From positions 26,326-90,325 of the forward strand of contig JANXXI010000188.1 of NCBI GenBank assembly GCA_025350695.1: a stretch of 64,000 nucleotides of DNA, given 5' to 3'. Origin of the DNA: Acidobacteriota bacterium. Lineage in GTDB: Bacteria; Acidobacteriota; Terriglobia; Bryobacterales; Bryobacteraceae. The notes below the pieces were generated by a model, which worked only from the letters and a program-made list of their open reading frames with translations, ran no database searches and had not been told where the DNA came from. The position numbers were made by a program, and so were the translations under genes. Shown one piece after another: positions 1-8,193 of this stretch. Positions within the stretch are counted from its first letter, which is position 1. The number at the start of each line of letters is the position of its first letter.

Positions 1-758
1 GGTTGCTTCCGTTGGTTTGGAAGCAATGCTCCGGCCGCATCGCGCTCAGATCTCGTTACCCACCTCTCAAATTTGAACTCCGGCAAAATGAAGCTGGTGT
101 CGGCCATTTCCAGTGGCCGCAGAATCTTCGATTGGAAATAATCCTCCAAGCTCATGCCGCTCACCACTTCCACTAGCCGGCCTGCCCAATCGATGCTTTG
201 CCCATATTGCCAGCGGCTTCCCGGCTCAAACATCAACGGTCCAACGCCGCCTGCAGCCACGGAGTTCTTGCCTTGCCACTCCGAAAAAGCGAACATTCCC
301 TCATCCCACCGGTCGTAACAGAAGCCGGAAGTGTGGGTCAATAAATGTTTCAAGGTTACTTGCGTTTTGGCTGGCCGAAATTGCGGCCAATGCTTTTCGT
401 CGAATCCCGTAAACACTTTCAAGCCGCTCAGTTGAGGCAAGTACTTCGCCGCATCCCCGTCCAGGTGAACCTTGCCTTGTTCCACCAACTGCAGCGCCGC
501 CACGCTGGTGATCGCCTTGGTCATGGATGCGATCGCGAAAATGGAATCTGTCTTCACCGGAACGCCAGACGCATCGCGAGTCCCGAACGCCCCCGTATAC
601 AGTGTCGACTTTCCATTCGCGACCGCAGCCACCGCGCAAGGTATCTTTCGCGCTGCGACGCCTTTTCGCAACGTCTCATCAATCTTCGATTCCGCGGCCT
701 TGGCGCTAGCGGCGCTTATAATGGCTCCCGCAAATGTTCGACGGCTTAAATCCTTCAT
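1..758 (-). CDS. Serine hydrolase / class C beta-lactamase family, 5' part only
   Basis: The frame is open from an ATG at 758 to the window edge, so the C-terminus is outside. The N-terminus carries a twin-arginine-like export signal (SRRTFAGAIISAASA). The SxxK nucleophile motif is seen as SMTK about residues 67-70, followed by LLTHTSGF and a YGQ at the position of the second catalytic Tyr motif. These are hallmarks of the beta-lactamase/esterase/D-aminopeptidase family, which acts on periplasmic ester or amide bonds; the substrate cannot be read from sequence. The start is supported by a TAGAAT hexamer 7 nt upstream. It is divergent from the MiaE-like gene with only 26 bp between start codons. 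Confidence 0.85.
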   Translation of the reverse strand, partial: MKDLSRRTFAGAIISAASAKAAESKIDETLRKGVAARKIPCAVAAVANGKSTLYTGAFGTRDASGVPVKTDSIFAIASMTKAITSVAALQLVEQGKVHLDGDAAKYLPQLSGLKVFTGFDEKHWPQFRPAKTQVTLKHLLTHTSGFCYDRWDEGMFAFSEWQGKNSVAAGGVGPLMFEPGSRWQYGQSIDWAGRLVEVVSGMSLEDYFQSKILRPLEMADTSFILPEFKFERWVTRSERDAAGALLPNQRKQ

Positions 759-765
759 GTCCTTA

Positions 766-771
766 ATTCTA
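766..771 (-). promoter_or_regulatory. Putative -10 element, short-leader promoter
   Basis: TAGAAT on the minus strand lies 7 nt before the serine hydrolase ATG at 758. No clear -35 box is visible. It is one of a series of -10-like hexamers placed almost on the start codon in this window. Confidence 0.45.
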
Positions 772-784
772 CTAACATGAAAAG

Positions 785-1420
785 GTGCCTCTAGTCCTCA
801 GCGAAAAAGCCGATTCGCTTCCCCTGCTCTCCAGAACACCTCACGCGTGGGGCCACGCTGTCTTGGCGGACCCCATCGCCCTACTCATTGACCATGCTTT
901 CCTTGAAAAGAAAGCGGCGTTCAACGCCATGGAGTTGATGACGCGCTGGCCCGGCGAATGGGTGCCGGGTTGGGTGGAGATCATGACTCGCGTCGCCCGC
1001 GACGAGGCTGCGCACCTCGCCCAAGTCGTAAAGATTCTTGTCAGCCGTGGCGGACACCTCGGTCGCCTCCACAAATGCCAATATGCAACCGACCTGCGGG
1101 AACTGGTGCGAAAAGGCGAAACCGGCGACACCCTGGACCGGCTGCTGGTCTCCGCCCTTATCGAAGCGCGCTCCTGCGAACGTTTCTCCGTCCTCGCTGA
1201 AGTTGCGCGGGAACTGAACGATCCAGAACTGGCCGCCTTCTACAAAGCGCTCTTTTCTTCCGAACACGGTCACTACAAAGTATTCCTCCGCTTGGGCTAC
1301 AAGACCATGGATAAAGCCGCTGTCGACCGCCGTTGGAATCAATTGCTGATTGCCGAGGCCAAGGTGCTGGCCAATCAAACCCCCGGCTCGCGCATCCACT
1401 CGGGCTATTCTCAACCCTAA
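785..1420 (+). CDS. miaE: tRNA-(ms2io6A)-hydroxylase, MiaE-like
   Basis: The 211-residue protein matches the MiaE family in length and in its ferritin-like diiron four-helix layout: acidic/His ligands appear as EKKAAFNAMEL, ARDEAAHLAQV, EARSCERF and SSEHGHYKVFL. MiaE hydroxylates the isopentenyl group of 2-methylthio-N6-isopentenyladenosine at position 37 of tRNAs. GTG at 785 is the first usable start; an ATG at 778 is out of frame and stops at once. There is no good Shine-Dalgarno at the expected distance, so the exact start is uncertain. The upstream neighbour is divergent, and the next gene starts 95 bp downstream. Confidence 0.85.
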   Translation: MPLVLSEKADSLPLLSRTPHAWGHAVLADPIALLIDHAFLEKKAAFNAMELMTRWPGEWVPGWVEIMTRVARDEAAHLAQVVKILVSRGGHLGRLHKCQYATDLRELVRKGETGDTLDRLLVSALIEARSCERFSVLAEVARELNDPELAAFYKALFSSEHGHYKVFLRLGYKTMDKAAVDRRWNQLLIAEAKVLANQTPGSRIHSGYSQP

Positions 1421-1515
1421 GGTGGTTGCACTCTAAGGTATATTCCCGTATATTGAAAGTTGCTAGTGGCAGGTCCAGTTCTGATGGACCTATTAATTTG
1501 GGAGGATCCTTAGGA

Positions 1516-1818
1516 ATGAAGAAAGTTACATTGGTGTTTTCATTGTTTGCAATATCCGCCTTTGGCGCAAGCTGGGAAGGCGTAATTTCCGATGCCAAGT
1601 GCGCGGAAAAACACGGTGGCGAAAAGCTGAACGCTGGTTGCGTGAAGACCTGCATCAAGGGCGGCCAGGCAGCTGTGTTCGTAACCAAAGACGGCAAAGT
1701 ACTGAAGATTCACAACCCAGACGGTTTGGGTGGTGAGGAAAACCTCGGTGTTCGTGTGAAGGTCGACGGCAAGCTCGACGGCGATTCACTGCACGTTGAC
1801 AGTGTTACCAAGCTCTAG
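1516..1818 (+). CDS. Small secreted protein of unknown function (100 aa)
   Basis: The chosen ATG at 1516 is preceded by GGAGGATCC and by TAGGA, and opens a protein with a signal peptide (MKKVTLVFSLFAISAFGAS) and a mature part of about 82 residues. Three cysteines (DAKC, NAGC, KTC) and a glycine/lysine-rich beta-strand pattern (VDGKLDGDSLHV) are visible. Small exported proteins of this kind recur in acidobacterial genomes; I recognise the general pattern but no function. A frame extension back to 1333 exists but lies inside miaE and would remove the signal peptide from the N-terminus, so I reject it. A terminator follows directly. Confidence 0.75.
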   Translation: MKKVTLVFSLFAISAFGASWEGVISDAKCAEKHGGEKLNAGCVKTCIKGGQAAVFVTKDGKVLKIHNPDGLGGEENLGVRVKVDGKLDGDSLHVDSVTKL

Positions 1819-1836
1819 GGCTAAAGATACGAGTAG

Positions 1837-1862
1837 ACGGACGTCGAAAGGCGTCCGTTTTC
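1837..1862 (+). terminator. Rho-independent terminator
   Basis: A perfect 7-bp stem (ACGGACG/CGTCCGT, 1837-1843 and 1852-1858) with an 8-nt loop is followed by TTTTCT. It sits between the small secreted protein gene and the convergent PLP-enzyme gene, 18 bp after the former. Confidence 0.8.
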
Positions 1863-2947
1863 TATTGCAATTTACCTCGCGCCGCCACTGGCCACATCCG
1901 TTCCACCGTTTCCCCACGCACGCCATAAACCTGCTCATGTAAATTCATTGCCACGCAAATGTGGTTGGGCAACACATTCACCCTATCGCCAACTTTGAAC
2001 CGGCTCCGAGCCTCGGGCAATTCAACGTAGCCGTGCTCCTCGTTCATCCTTGCGAAGTGGGCGTCTTTGGCCTGCATCACAATTCCATGTCCAGGTTCAG
2101 CCGATTTGTCGGATGAAAATGTCTTCGACCCGCCGTCGATGATGAATTGTCCATCGACGCTAGTCGAAACAACGGTCGCAAGAATAGTCGCCGCGCAGTC
2201 GTCAATGCCGCAAGCCCCGCACAAAATCGTGTTACGGTCGTTAAATATATAGGTCCCTGGGCGCACCTCAGTCATGCCGTGAACTTCATGGGCATGCCAT
2301 TCGGTGGGGGTCGATCCGCCGCTTACCACGCGTACTTCAAGACCGGCAGCCTTCAGTTGATCGACGGTCGATGAAACCGTCTCCGACAATGCCGCCATCT
2401 TCGCCTTGCCATCGGCAGACCAATCTTTCAGATGGCCCGGATAAAAGGCCAGGCCTTCGAGGTCAACGCCGTCCAGTTTGTCGATGGCCGCCGCCAGCGC
2501 CACGGCGTCCGCGCCAGGCTTTACGCCAACACGGCCCAGGCCAACGTCCATTTCCACCAGCAAGTGGATCTTCACGCCCGCCTTGTCCGCCGCCGCGGCT
2601 ATCCACTGTGCCGCTTCCAAACTATCTACCGAAATCGTCAGCCGCGTCTTCTTCGCCACTTCTACCACACGCGCCAGTTTTGGCGCACCGATCACCGGAT
2701 AGGCAATTAGCAAATCTTCGACGCCCGATTCCAGCATCACTTCCGCCTCGCTCACTTTCGCAACGGTAAGCCCCACGGCGCCTAGCGCGAGTTGCCGCGA
2801 ACCCAGCGCAGGGATCTTGTGCGTCTTCGTGTGTGGCCGCAACCTCAGCCCGTGCAGCTTGGTGTATTCAGCCATGCGGAGCAGATTGCGCTCCATGATG
2901 TCCAGATCGATGACGATCGCTGGCGTGTCGAGTTCGGAAATGTGCAT
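1862..2947 (-). CDS. D-threonine aldolase / D-serine dehydratase type fold-III PLP enzyme
   Basis: The 361-residue protein has the alanine-racemase-like barrel with the PLP lysine in RPHTKTHK (about residues 37-44), the phosphate-binding region VVSGGSTPT, and a C-terminal metal site PNHICVAMN with His and Cys two apart. This layout belongs to the DSD1/D-threonine aldolase family, which cleaves or dehydrates D-beta-hydroxy amino acids with PLP and a divalent metal. The His-x-Cys pair resembles what I recall of D-serine dehydratases, but the local context gives no help in choosing the reaction. It converges with the small secreted gene, and the next minus-strand gene ends 12 bp upstream of its start. 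Confidence 0.8.
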   Translation of the reverse strand: MHISELDTPAIVIDLDIMERNLLRMAEYTKLHGLRLRPHTKTHKIPALGSRQLALGAVGLTVAKVSEAEVMLESGVEDLLIAYPVIGAPKLARVVEVAKKTRLTISVDSLEAAQWIAAAADKAGVKIHLLVEMDVGLGRVGVKPGADAVALAAAIDKLDGVDLEGLAFYPGHLKDWSADGKAKMAALSETVSSTVDQLKAAGLEVRVVSGGSTPTEWHAHEVHGMTEVRPGTYIFNDRNTILCGACGIDDCAATILATVVSTSVDGQFIIDGGSKTFSSDKSAEPGHGIVMQAKDAHFARMNEEHGYVELPEARSRFKVGDRVNVLPNHICVAMNLHEQVYGVRGETVERMWPVAARGKLQ

Positions 2948-2959
2948 TATCGTATAAGT

Positions 2960-3613
2960 TTATTTCACAGCAAAGGTGATCATCAATTTACCTTGCTGCG
3001 GGTTCTTGTAGTAGAGCTCAATGTCCTTCGCCTTCTGCTTGCCTTCCACCGGGAAGTACAGCAAGCCGGTCACAACATCGCTAGTCTCTTTTTCCTGAAG
3101 CACGTGCTGCTTCAGCGTTTCAAGTAACGGTGTTGTTTTGGTCTTTGAGCCGTCTTCCACTTTCGCTTCCGCCGATTCCATCGATGCCGTGTTGCCGGCG
3201 CCGCCCCCATTGCCGGGCAAAGTGGAACCGCGACCGCCTAATCCGCCCCATGTTGGTCCGTTGCCAACCGAACTCGCGCCACCGTTGCTGTAAGTGGTCC
3301 GCACGATCAGCTTCGAATTGCCCGCAATCTGGCTCGGTTGAAATGGAGTCGCCTTTACGCCCGCCTTTGAGTTCAGCAGTGTGAAGTCGTCCAACCAAAT
3401 TTTGATTGGTCCATCCTTGGGCGTCACCTTCACTTTCACCACCACAATGCTGCCGCCCAGGTCGTCGCCTAAAAGAGACTTGATCTCTTCCTTATCGACG
3501 ATAACAACAGCTTCCACGTCCAGTTTTTCATTGCCGCTACGCCCCGGCAACGGTTTCTTTTCCGCGGCTAGAACTGTCATGCCCGCTAGTAGTAGGACGA
3601 TCACCCTGTGCAT
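2960..3613 (-). CDS. Secreted protein of unknown function
   Basis: The start ATG at 3613 is chosen because it opens a signal peptide (MHRVIVLLLAGMTVLAAE) and has a TATAAT hexamer 6 nt upstream; a longer frame to 3682 has no such support. The mature protein (about 200 residues) has a beta-rich N-terminal half, a central glycine-rich linker (near GGLGGRGSTLPGNGGG) and a C-terminal stretch ending in strands (GLLYFPVEGK, LMITFAVK). The pattern resembles a periplasmic beta-sandwich protein. I recognise no family. It lies 12 bp upstream of the PLP-enzyme gene and may be cotranscribed with it. Confidence 0.65.
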   Translation of the reverse strand: MHRVIVLLLAGMTVLAAEKKPLPGRSGNEKLDVEAVVIVDKEEIKSLLGDDLGGSIVVVKVKVTPKDGPIKIWLDDFTLLNSKAGVKATPFQPSQIAGNSKLIVRTTYSNGGASSVGNGPTWGGLGGRGSTLPGNGGGAGNTASMESAEAKVEDGSKTKTTPLLETLKQHVLQEKETSDVVTGLLYFPVEGKQKAKDIELYYKNPQQGKLMITFAVK

Positions 3614-3619
3614 GTCGAA

Positions 3620-3625
3620 ATTATA
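3620..3625 (-). promoter_or_regulatory. Putative -10 element, short-leader promoter
   Basis: A perfect TATAAT on the minus strand sits 6 nt before the ATG at 3613 of the secreted protein gene. The same placement recurs elsewhere in the window. Confidence 0.55.
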
Positions 3626-3673
3626 CCCCCTATCACCGTAAACTTCTTCAACCTTTCGCCTTCCTGCCCCGAT

Positions 3674-4000
3674 ATGGAGCACGTGAGTAGGCTGCTGGAC
3701 AACGCGAACAAAATATTAGACGCAGCGGAATCAATGCGCGTTGCCGGTCATACGGGGACGGATTGGAGCATAATGATTGGCTCCGAAGGGCAAATTAATA
3801 TGGTGGCCGCAAGCAACTGGCCGCTGGAATCGCTACGCGCGGAGCATGGGGCTAGTCAGGCTTACCGGGTACACGAACAAGGAGGCCGCATTCAAGTGCA
3901 GGGAAAAGATGAAAGCCGGGACCTGTTGATTTTCTCTGCGCATCCGAGCCAATTGCTGCGCCGCCTCCTGCCGGAACGGCGCGATTACGGCATGGTCTAG
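3674..4000 (+). CDS. Conserved-looking small cytoplasmic protein, unknown
   Basis: ATG at 3674 gives a 108-residue protein starting MEHVSRLLDNANKILDAAES; the frame can be extended to 3608, but that part overlaps the divergent signal-peptide gene and looks non-coding. The body shows an amphipathic N-terminal helix, then a beta-rich part with GHTGTDWSIMIGSEGQINMV and a Tyr/Arg-containing strand (AYRVHEQGGRIQVQG). No signal peptide or membrane segment. I do not recognise a function. Its 3' end overlaps the convergent membrane-protein gene by 4 bp. Confidence 0.6.
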   Translation: MEHVSRLLDNANKILDAAESMRVAGHTGTDWSIMIGSEGQINMVAASNWPLESLRAEHGASQAYRVHEQGGRIQVQGKDESRDLLIFSAHPSQLLRRLLPERRDYGMV

Positions 4001-4767
4001 AACCGTTTTAACCCCTGTAACATTGCCTTGCTATCGCCCTTCGCCGGATTCGTCACGGTATGAATGGGCCGCCACGCCTCATTCATCGCTCCCAGGTATT
4101 GCATTCTTTTCCGGTCTGGTCCCATTAGAATTACGGTCATCTTCCGGTCGGGGTAAGCCAGCGCTCGATATTCCATCTCAATAGCAGGTTCCTTCCACCG
4201 ATCCGAAGCCGGTTGCCCCAACTTGCGAACGACAGCGAAATAATCGTCATTTGCCGTAAGCCCTAAATCTTCCTGCATCACCGTCGTGTACTCGATCCGC
4301 GTGCGGCTGAAGAAGCTCACCACCAGGAAGCAACCAAGGACGCCAAGAATCAAAACAGCGCCAACCACCATTGCGATCTTCGATTCGTTTCCCGAATTGC
4401 TGCGAATCCCGATTACTTCAGCCCTCGTCGGCTTGCGCATTTCAACAGGCGGATCGTTTGGGCTGGGGCCAACTGGCCGCGGCATCTCGATCACCCGCCG
4501 CTCCGTTGGCCACAACTGGCCACCTTTCAATTCGAACTCTTTCGTCAGGCCTACAATCATCGTCGGCTCATCCACTTTCGACACAGCTCCAAGAAAGCGG
4601 CGGGGTACCCACACTTCGTCTTCACTCTTGGTGTTGCGTACCAGAACCTCCGACCACGTAGCACGGCGGAACACCCACTCGTTATGCTCCACTCCGACGA
4701 TGGGTGGATAAAACGAAAATGGGCGGTCGCCTAGCTGTTCGAGATGTGGCGCGCCGGAGGATGACAT
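3997..4767 (-). CDS. Single-pass membrane protein of unknown function
   Basis: The protein of 256 residues has a cytoplasmic-looking N-terminal part rich in Pro and Arg, one strong membrane segment about residues 131-152 (MVVGAVLILGVLGCFLVVSFF), and a C-terminal domain of about 100 residues beginning after SRTRIEYTTVMQEDLGL. The C-terminal part (DDYFAVVRKLGQPASDRW, MEYRALAYPDRKMTVILMG) resembles a small outer-face beta domain like those that measure protein stability or bind lipids, but I cannot name it. A TACACT hexamer and GGAAGGG lie just upstream of the ATG. It overlaps the convergent neighbour by 4 bp. Confidence 0.6.
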   Translation of the reverse strand: MSSSGAPHLEQLGDRPFSFYPPIVGVEHNEWVFRRATWSEVLVRNTKSEDEVWVPRRFLGAVSKVDEPTMIVGLTKEFELKGGQLWPTERRVIEMPRPVGPSPNDPPVEMRKPTRAEVIGIRSNSGNESKIAMVVGAVLILGVLGCFLVVSFFSRTRIEYTTVMQEDLGLTANDDYFAVVRKLGQPASDRWKEPAIEMEYRALAYPDRKMTVILMGPDRKRMQYLGAMNEAWRPIHTVTNPAKGDSKAMLQGLKRF

Positions 4768-4816
4768 ACAACCCTTCCAGTGTAGTTGGTTTGAAGGCCT
4801 TTACCGCGGAAAGTCT

Positions 4817-5419
4817 CTACTTCTTGTCCGGGGTTATCACCCGCATCCGCAGATTGCGGTAATAGGTTACGCTTTTCGGATCATGCGCCTGTAATGCCAG
4901 GTAGCCTTTCGTGTAGGTGTTCTTATCTTCAATGTAGTCCACCACAACTTTGCCGTTAACCTTGATCACAACGTGATTGCCCACCACCCGAATGTTCTGC
5001 GTAAACCAAACATCGTCGTCCACCAGATGGTCCATTACGTTCTTGAAATTGTACAGGCTGCCCGTTCGCTTTGGGTCGGTATGCGAATTGTTTACTTGAG
5101 CCTCATAGCCTTTGGGAAACCCTTCATTCAGAAATTCCGCACGGAAATACATGCCGGAGTTTGAACCCTTGGTCGTCTTTGCCTGCGCTTCAAATTCGCA
5201 ATCCACGCATTCCTGCGTCATGAAGAATAAATGGCTGCGGGAGCCCTGCGCAACAATGGTTCCATTTTCCACTTTCCATTGCTCCGGCTTCTCGCTAGCC
5301 TTCCAGCCCTTTAGGTCTTTCCCGTTAAACATCTTGATCCACTTGCCGTCTTTTGCCGAGGCCATGGGCGACAGAGCCAAACACAGCGCCAATACAGGCG
5401 CAAGATTTATGATTTGCAT
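4817..5419 (-). CDS. Secreted DUF1080 (3-keto-disaccharide hydrolase-like) protein
   Basis: Starting at ATG 5419 the protein has 200 residues with a signal peptide (MQIINLAPVLALCLALSPMASA) and then the typical DUF1080 opening (KMFNGKDLKGW) and the concanavalin-like beta sandwich with GSNSGMYFRAEF and YKSVTYYRNL-type ending (KSVTYYRNLRMRV). Family members act outside the cytoplasm on sugar derivatives, some as 3-keto-glycoside hydrolases; the substrate is not shown here. The start is favoured over 5455 because a -10-like TATTCT lies 6 nt upstream. It is divergent from the CehA/McbA-like gene with 18 bp between start codons. Confidence 0.85.
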   Translation of the reverse strand: MQIINLAPVLALCLALSPMASAKDGKWIKMFNGKDLKGWKASEKPEQWKVENGTIVAQGSRSHLFFMTQECVDCEFEAQAKTTKGSNSGMYFRAEFLNEGFPKGYEAQVNNSHTDPKRTGSLYNFKNVMDHLVDDDVWFTQNIRVVGNHVVIKVNGKVVVDYIEDKNTYTKGYLALQAHDPKSVTYYRNLRMRVITPDKK

Positions 5420-5424
5420 TCCAC

Positions 5425-5431
5425 TAGAATA
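5425..5431. promoter_or_regulatory. Overlapping divergent -10 elements
   Basis: The heptamer TAGAATA reads TAGAAT on the plus strand (5425-5430), 7 nt before ATG 5438, and TATTCT on the minus strand (5431-5426), 6 nt before ATG 5419. The two -10 boxes share five base pairs, so RNA polymerase could hold only one at a time. Confidence 0.5.
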
Positions 5432-5437
5432 TCTTGC

Positions 5438-7642
5438 ATGACCCGGACAACCCAAATTTGCATTGCGTTTATTTTCGCCCTCGCTGCTTTAGCATCGGCT
5501 GCGAAACTCCCCATGGTCGAAAAAGTGGACTTCCAACCGCTCTCGGCAAGTGTTGCCCGGGTGATTGAAGCACTTGAAATGGTGGGTGAGCCGCTGCCCG
5601 CTGCCGAAGCCGTCGAACTGCGCACCACTCGCTCCCTCCAACGCATCCAGGAAATTCTCGATTCCCATTGTCTCGTCGCCGTCCAAATCAATCCTGAAAG
5701 CCGGGTTAAGGTTGTGGAGGCCCAAGGGAAGCACGAACTGATGGAGCAGGGCTGGCGAACATTTTTGGTCAAAGTCGCCAACGAATCCGGCGCCACGCCC
5801 GTGCTTGCCGTTACCAGTCCGCAAGCCGACAGACTGTTCAACTCTCCTCCCGGCGCGGTGGCGGGCAGATGGATCGATTTACAGATGGTCAATCGCCAAC
5901 CGATGAAGGAACGGCTCAGTGGATTAGAACTCGAATACCGCATTCTGCAAATTTTCTCGCGCGATAAGGGCAAGCGCGAAGCCAGGCTCTCGTTCAACGT
6001 TGGACAAGGAACCCAGGACCTCGGCTTCCGCAGCGACTCAGACATCCTTTTCGACGCCCGCTCAGCGGCCAAAGTCACGCTCCGCGTTTTTGATACAGAC
6101 GGCAAACCCACCACTGCCTCATTCGTTGTGCGCGACGCCATGGGCCGCGTCTATCCGTCACAGGCCAAACGCCTCGCCCCAGACTTCGCCTTTCACCCGC
6201 AGGTCTACCGCGCCGACAAGGAAAGCATCCTGCTGCCGCCCGGCGACTTTACGGTCACATATACGCGCGGCCCGGAATACCGCCGCAAGACTCAGAAGAT
6301 CCACATAACCGGCCAGCCGGCGGAGCTTACCTTCCGCTTGGAGCGGTGGGTCGACCCCGCCAAAATCGGCTGGTATTCCGGCGATCATCACATCCACGCC
6401 GCCGGTTGTTCCCACTACGAAAAGCCAACCGAAGGCGTATATCCCGAAGACATGATGCGCCACATCCTGGGCGAGGATTTGAAGGTTGGCTCCGTGTTGA
6501 CCTGGGGCCCGGGCTGGTATTTTCAGAAGACATTCTTCGAAGGGAAAGACAATAAGCTTTCCACCGATGCCTACAAAATGCGTTACGACGTGGAGGTCTC
6601 CGGCTTCCCTTCAAGCCATACCGGGCACATCTGCCTGCTCCGTTTGAAGGAACAAGATTACCCCGGCTCGAAGCGCATTGACGATTGGCCTAGCTGGGGC
6701 ATTCCCATTTTTCGTTGGGCGAAAGCGCAAGGCGCCATCACTGGTTTTGCTCATTCCGGCTGGGGCCTCATGCAAACCTCGGACAAAGTCCCTAACGACG
6801 AAGTACCGCCTTTCGACGGGATCGGCGCCAACGAATTCATAGTAGGAGTGACGCACGATCTGGTGGACTTCATCTCCACGGTGGATACGCCGTTTCCCAA
6901 TGAACTAAACATCTGGTACCACACGCTAAACACCGGCTACCGGACACGCATCAGCGGCGAAACCGATTTTCCCTGCATCTACGGCGACCGTGTTGGCTTG
7001 GGCCGCAGTTACGTCCGTCAGGACAAGGCGTTCACTTATGACGATTGGACTGTGGGTATCCGCGACGGCCGCAACTATGTTAGTGACGGCAAGAGCCATC
7101 TGATCGATTTTCGGGTGAACAACGTACGCATGGGCGATGGCGCAAGCGAACTCAATTTATCGAAGCCTGGGAAGGTGTCGGTAACTGTGGACGTAGCCGC
7201 GTTGCTTGATGAGACTCCCGATGAAAAGGTCCGCAAGGCCCGTTTCGACGTGAAGCCCTACTGGGAGCTTGAGCGTAGCCGCATCGGTAACGGGCGCAGG
7301 GTACCCGTTGAGTTGATCGTCAATGGCGAACCGGTCGCGCGTCAGGAAATCGATGCCGACGGAACGACGCGCAAGCTAAAGTTCGACGCCCAAATAGACA
7401 TCAGTAGCTGGGTGACTGTTCGTATTCTCCCGTCGTCGCATACGAATCCGATATGGGTGTTGGTGGACGGCAAGCCGGTACGCGCCTCAAGGAAGAGCGC
7501 CGAATGGTGCCTGACGGCAGTAGAAAAGTGTAGAGCCCAGAAGATGCCACGCATCCGATTGGAAGAGCGCGGCGAAGCGGAGCGCGCTTATGATTTCGCA
7601 AAGAGCGCGTTCACGCAACGGTTGAAGGAAAGCGTGCGGTAA
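5438..7642 (+). CDS. Secreted CehA/McbA-like metallohydrolase (PHP-type)
   Basis: From ATG 5438 the protein has 734 residues. A signal peptide (MTRTTQICIAFIFALAALASAA) leads into a beta-rich N-terminal half of about 310 residues, then the metal-binding core starts with WYSGDHHIHAAGCSHY (HxH pair), with later GFAHSGWG and SGETDFPCIYGDRVG, the pattern of CehA/McbA-type hydrolases of the PHP superfamily. Known members cleave carbamate or phosphoester substrates; here an extracytoplasmic hydrolase with unknown substrate is the safe call. The C-terminal 150 residues (SHLIDFRVNNVRMGDGASEL) form a further beta domain. A bidirectional terminator follows. Confidence 0.8.
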   Translation: MTRTTQICIAFIFALAALASAAKLPMVEKVDFQPLSASVARVIEALEMVGEPLPAAEAVELRTTRSLQRIQEILDSHCLVAVQINPESRVKVVEAQGKHELMEQGWRTFLVKVANESGATPVLAVTSPQADRLFNSPPGAVAGRWIDLQMVNRQPMKERLSGLELEYRILQIFSRDKGKREARLSFNVGQGTQDLGFRSDSDILFDARSAAKVTLRVFDTDGKPTTASFVVRDAMGRVYPSQAKRLAPDFAFHPQVYRADKESILLPPGDFTVTYTRGPEYRRKTQKIHITGQPAELTFRLERWVDPAKIGWYSGDHHIHAAGCSHYEKPTEGVYPEDMMRHILGEDLKVGSVLTWGPGWYFQKTFFEGKDNKLSTDAYKMRYDVEVSGFPSSHTGHICLLRLKEQDYPGSKRIDDWPSWGIPIFRWAKAQGAITGFAHSGWGLMQTSDKVPNDEVPPFDGIGANEFIVGVTHDLVDFISTVDTPFPNELNIWYHTLNTGYRTRISGETDFPCIYGDRVGLGRSYVRQDKAFTYDDWTVGIRDGRNYVSDGKSHLIDFRVNNVRMGDGASELNLSKPGKVSVTVDVAALLDETPDEKVRKARFDVKPYWELERSRIGNGRRVPVELIVNGEPVARQEIDADGTTRKLKFDAQIDISSWVTVRILPSSHTNPIWVLVDGKPVRASRKSAEWCLTAVEKCRAQKMPRIRLEERGEAERAYDFAKSAFTQRLKESVR

Positions 7643-7657
7643 ATCGACGATAAAAGA

Positions 7658-7686
7658 AAAGGCAGAAGATTACGCCTGCCTTTCCA
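7658..7686. terminator. Bidirectional terminator
   Basis: An 8-bp stem (AAAGGCAG/CTGCCTTT) with a 10-nt loop lies between the convergent CehA-like and STAS genes. On the minus strand the stem is followed by TTTTCTTTTA, so it is strongest for the STAS gene; on the plus strand the T run is only three long. Confidence 0.75.
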
Positions 7687-7713
7687 CGGCCTTTTCATTT
7701 GTTCCGCTACAAG

Positions 7714-8061
7714 CTAAGCGTGGAAACTTTTTACGCCGCTCACTTCGCTATCGAATACTTCAAACACTGTATACAGCTTGGTGATCTGCAGCAGATCATG
7801 GACTCGCTTCGTCAAATTGAGCAGCTTCAAGGCCCCACCAGCATTCGAAACTGTGGTGAAGGCGCTGACCAATTCGCCGATGCCGGAGCTGTCGATGTAG
7901 TTAACATCGCCAAGATTGATAAGAATCTTTTTCACGCCACTGGCGTTTAGATCCTTTACCTTGTCGCGAAGTGCACTGGACCCGTCGCCCAGCGTAATCT
8001 TTCCAGCCACATCCATGATGGTCACATCTCCATCTAGGCGTGTTGTAATTTGAACACTCAT
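7714..8061 (-). CDS. STAS-domain anti-sigma factor antagonist
   Basis: The protein of 115 residues is a single STAS domain of the SpoIIAA/RsbV kind. The phosphorylation motif is NYIDSSGIGELV with the serine at about residue 58, in the usual place. Such proteins bind an anti-sigma kinase when unphosphorylated and free the sigma factor. No kinase or sigma gene is near. The start has a strong ribosome-binding site (GGAGGAAGT). It lies 132 bp downstream of the TPR gene on the same strand, with its own possible TATACT at 8148-8153, so it may be transcribed separately. Confidence 0.9.
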   Translation of the reverse strand: MSVQITTRLDGDVTIMDVAGKITLGDGSSALRDKVKDLNASGVKKILINLGDVNYIDSSGIGELVSAFTTVSNAGGALKLLNLTKRVHDLLQITKLYTVFEVFDSEVSGVKSFHA

Positions 8062-8193
8062 TTACTTCCTCCATGCGTTAGCAACGGCCGGGGTGATGGG
8101 TGTACCGCCTTGTCCACACGCCTTTGCTCCGAAATCTGTATCTATCGAGTATACAAAGCTAATGGCGTTTGTGGGCGGGACTATTCCCGTTCG

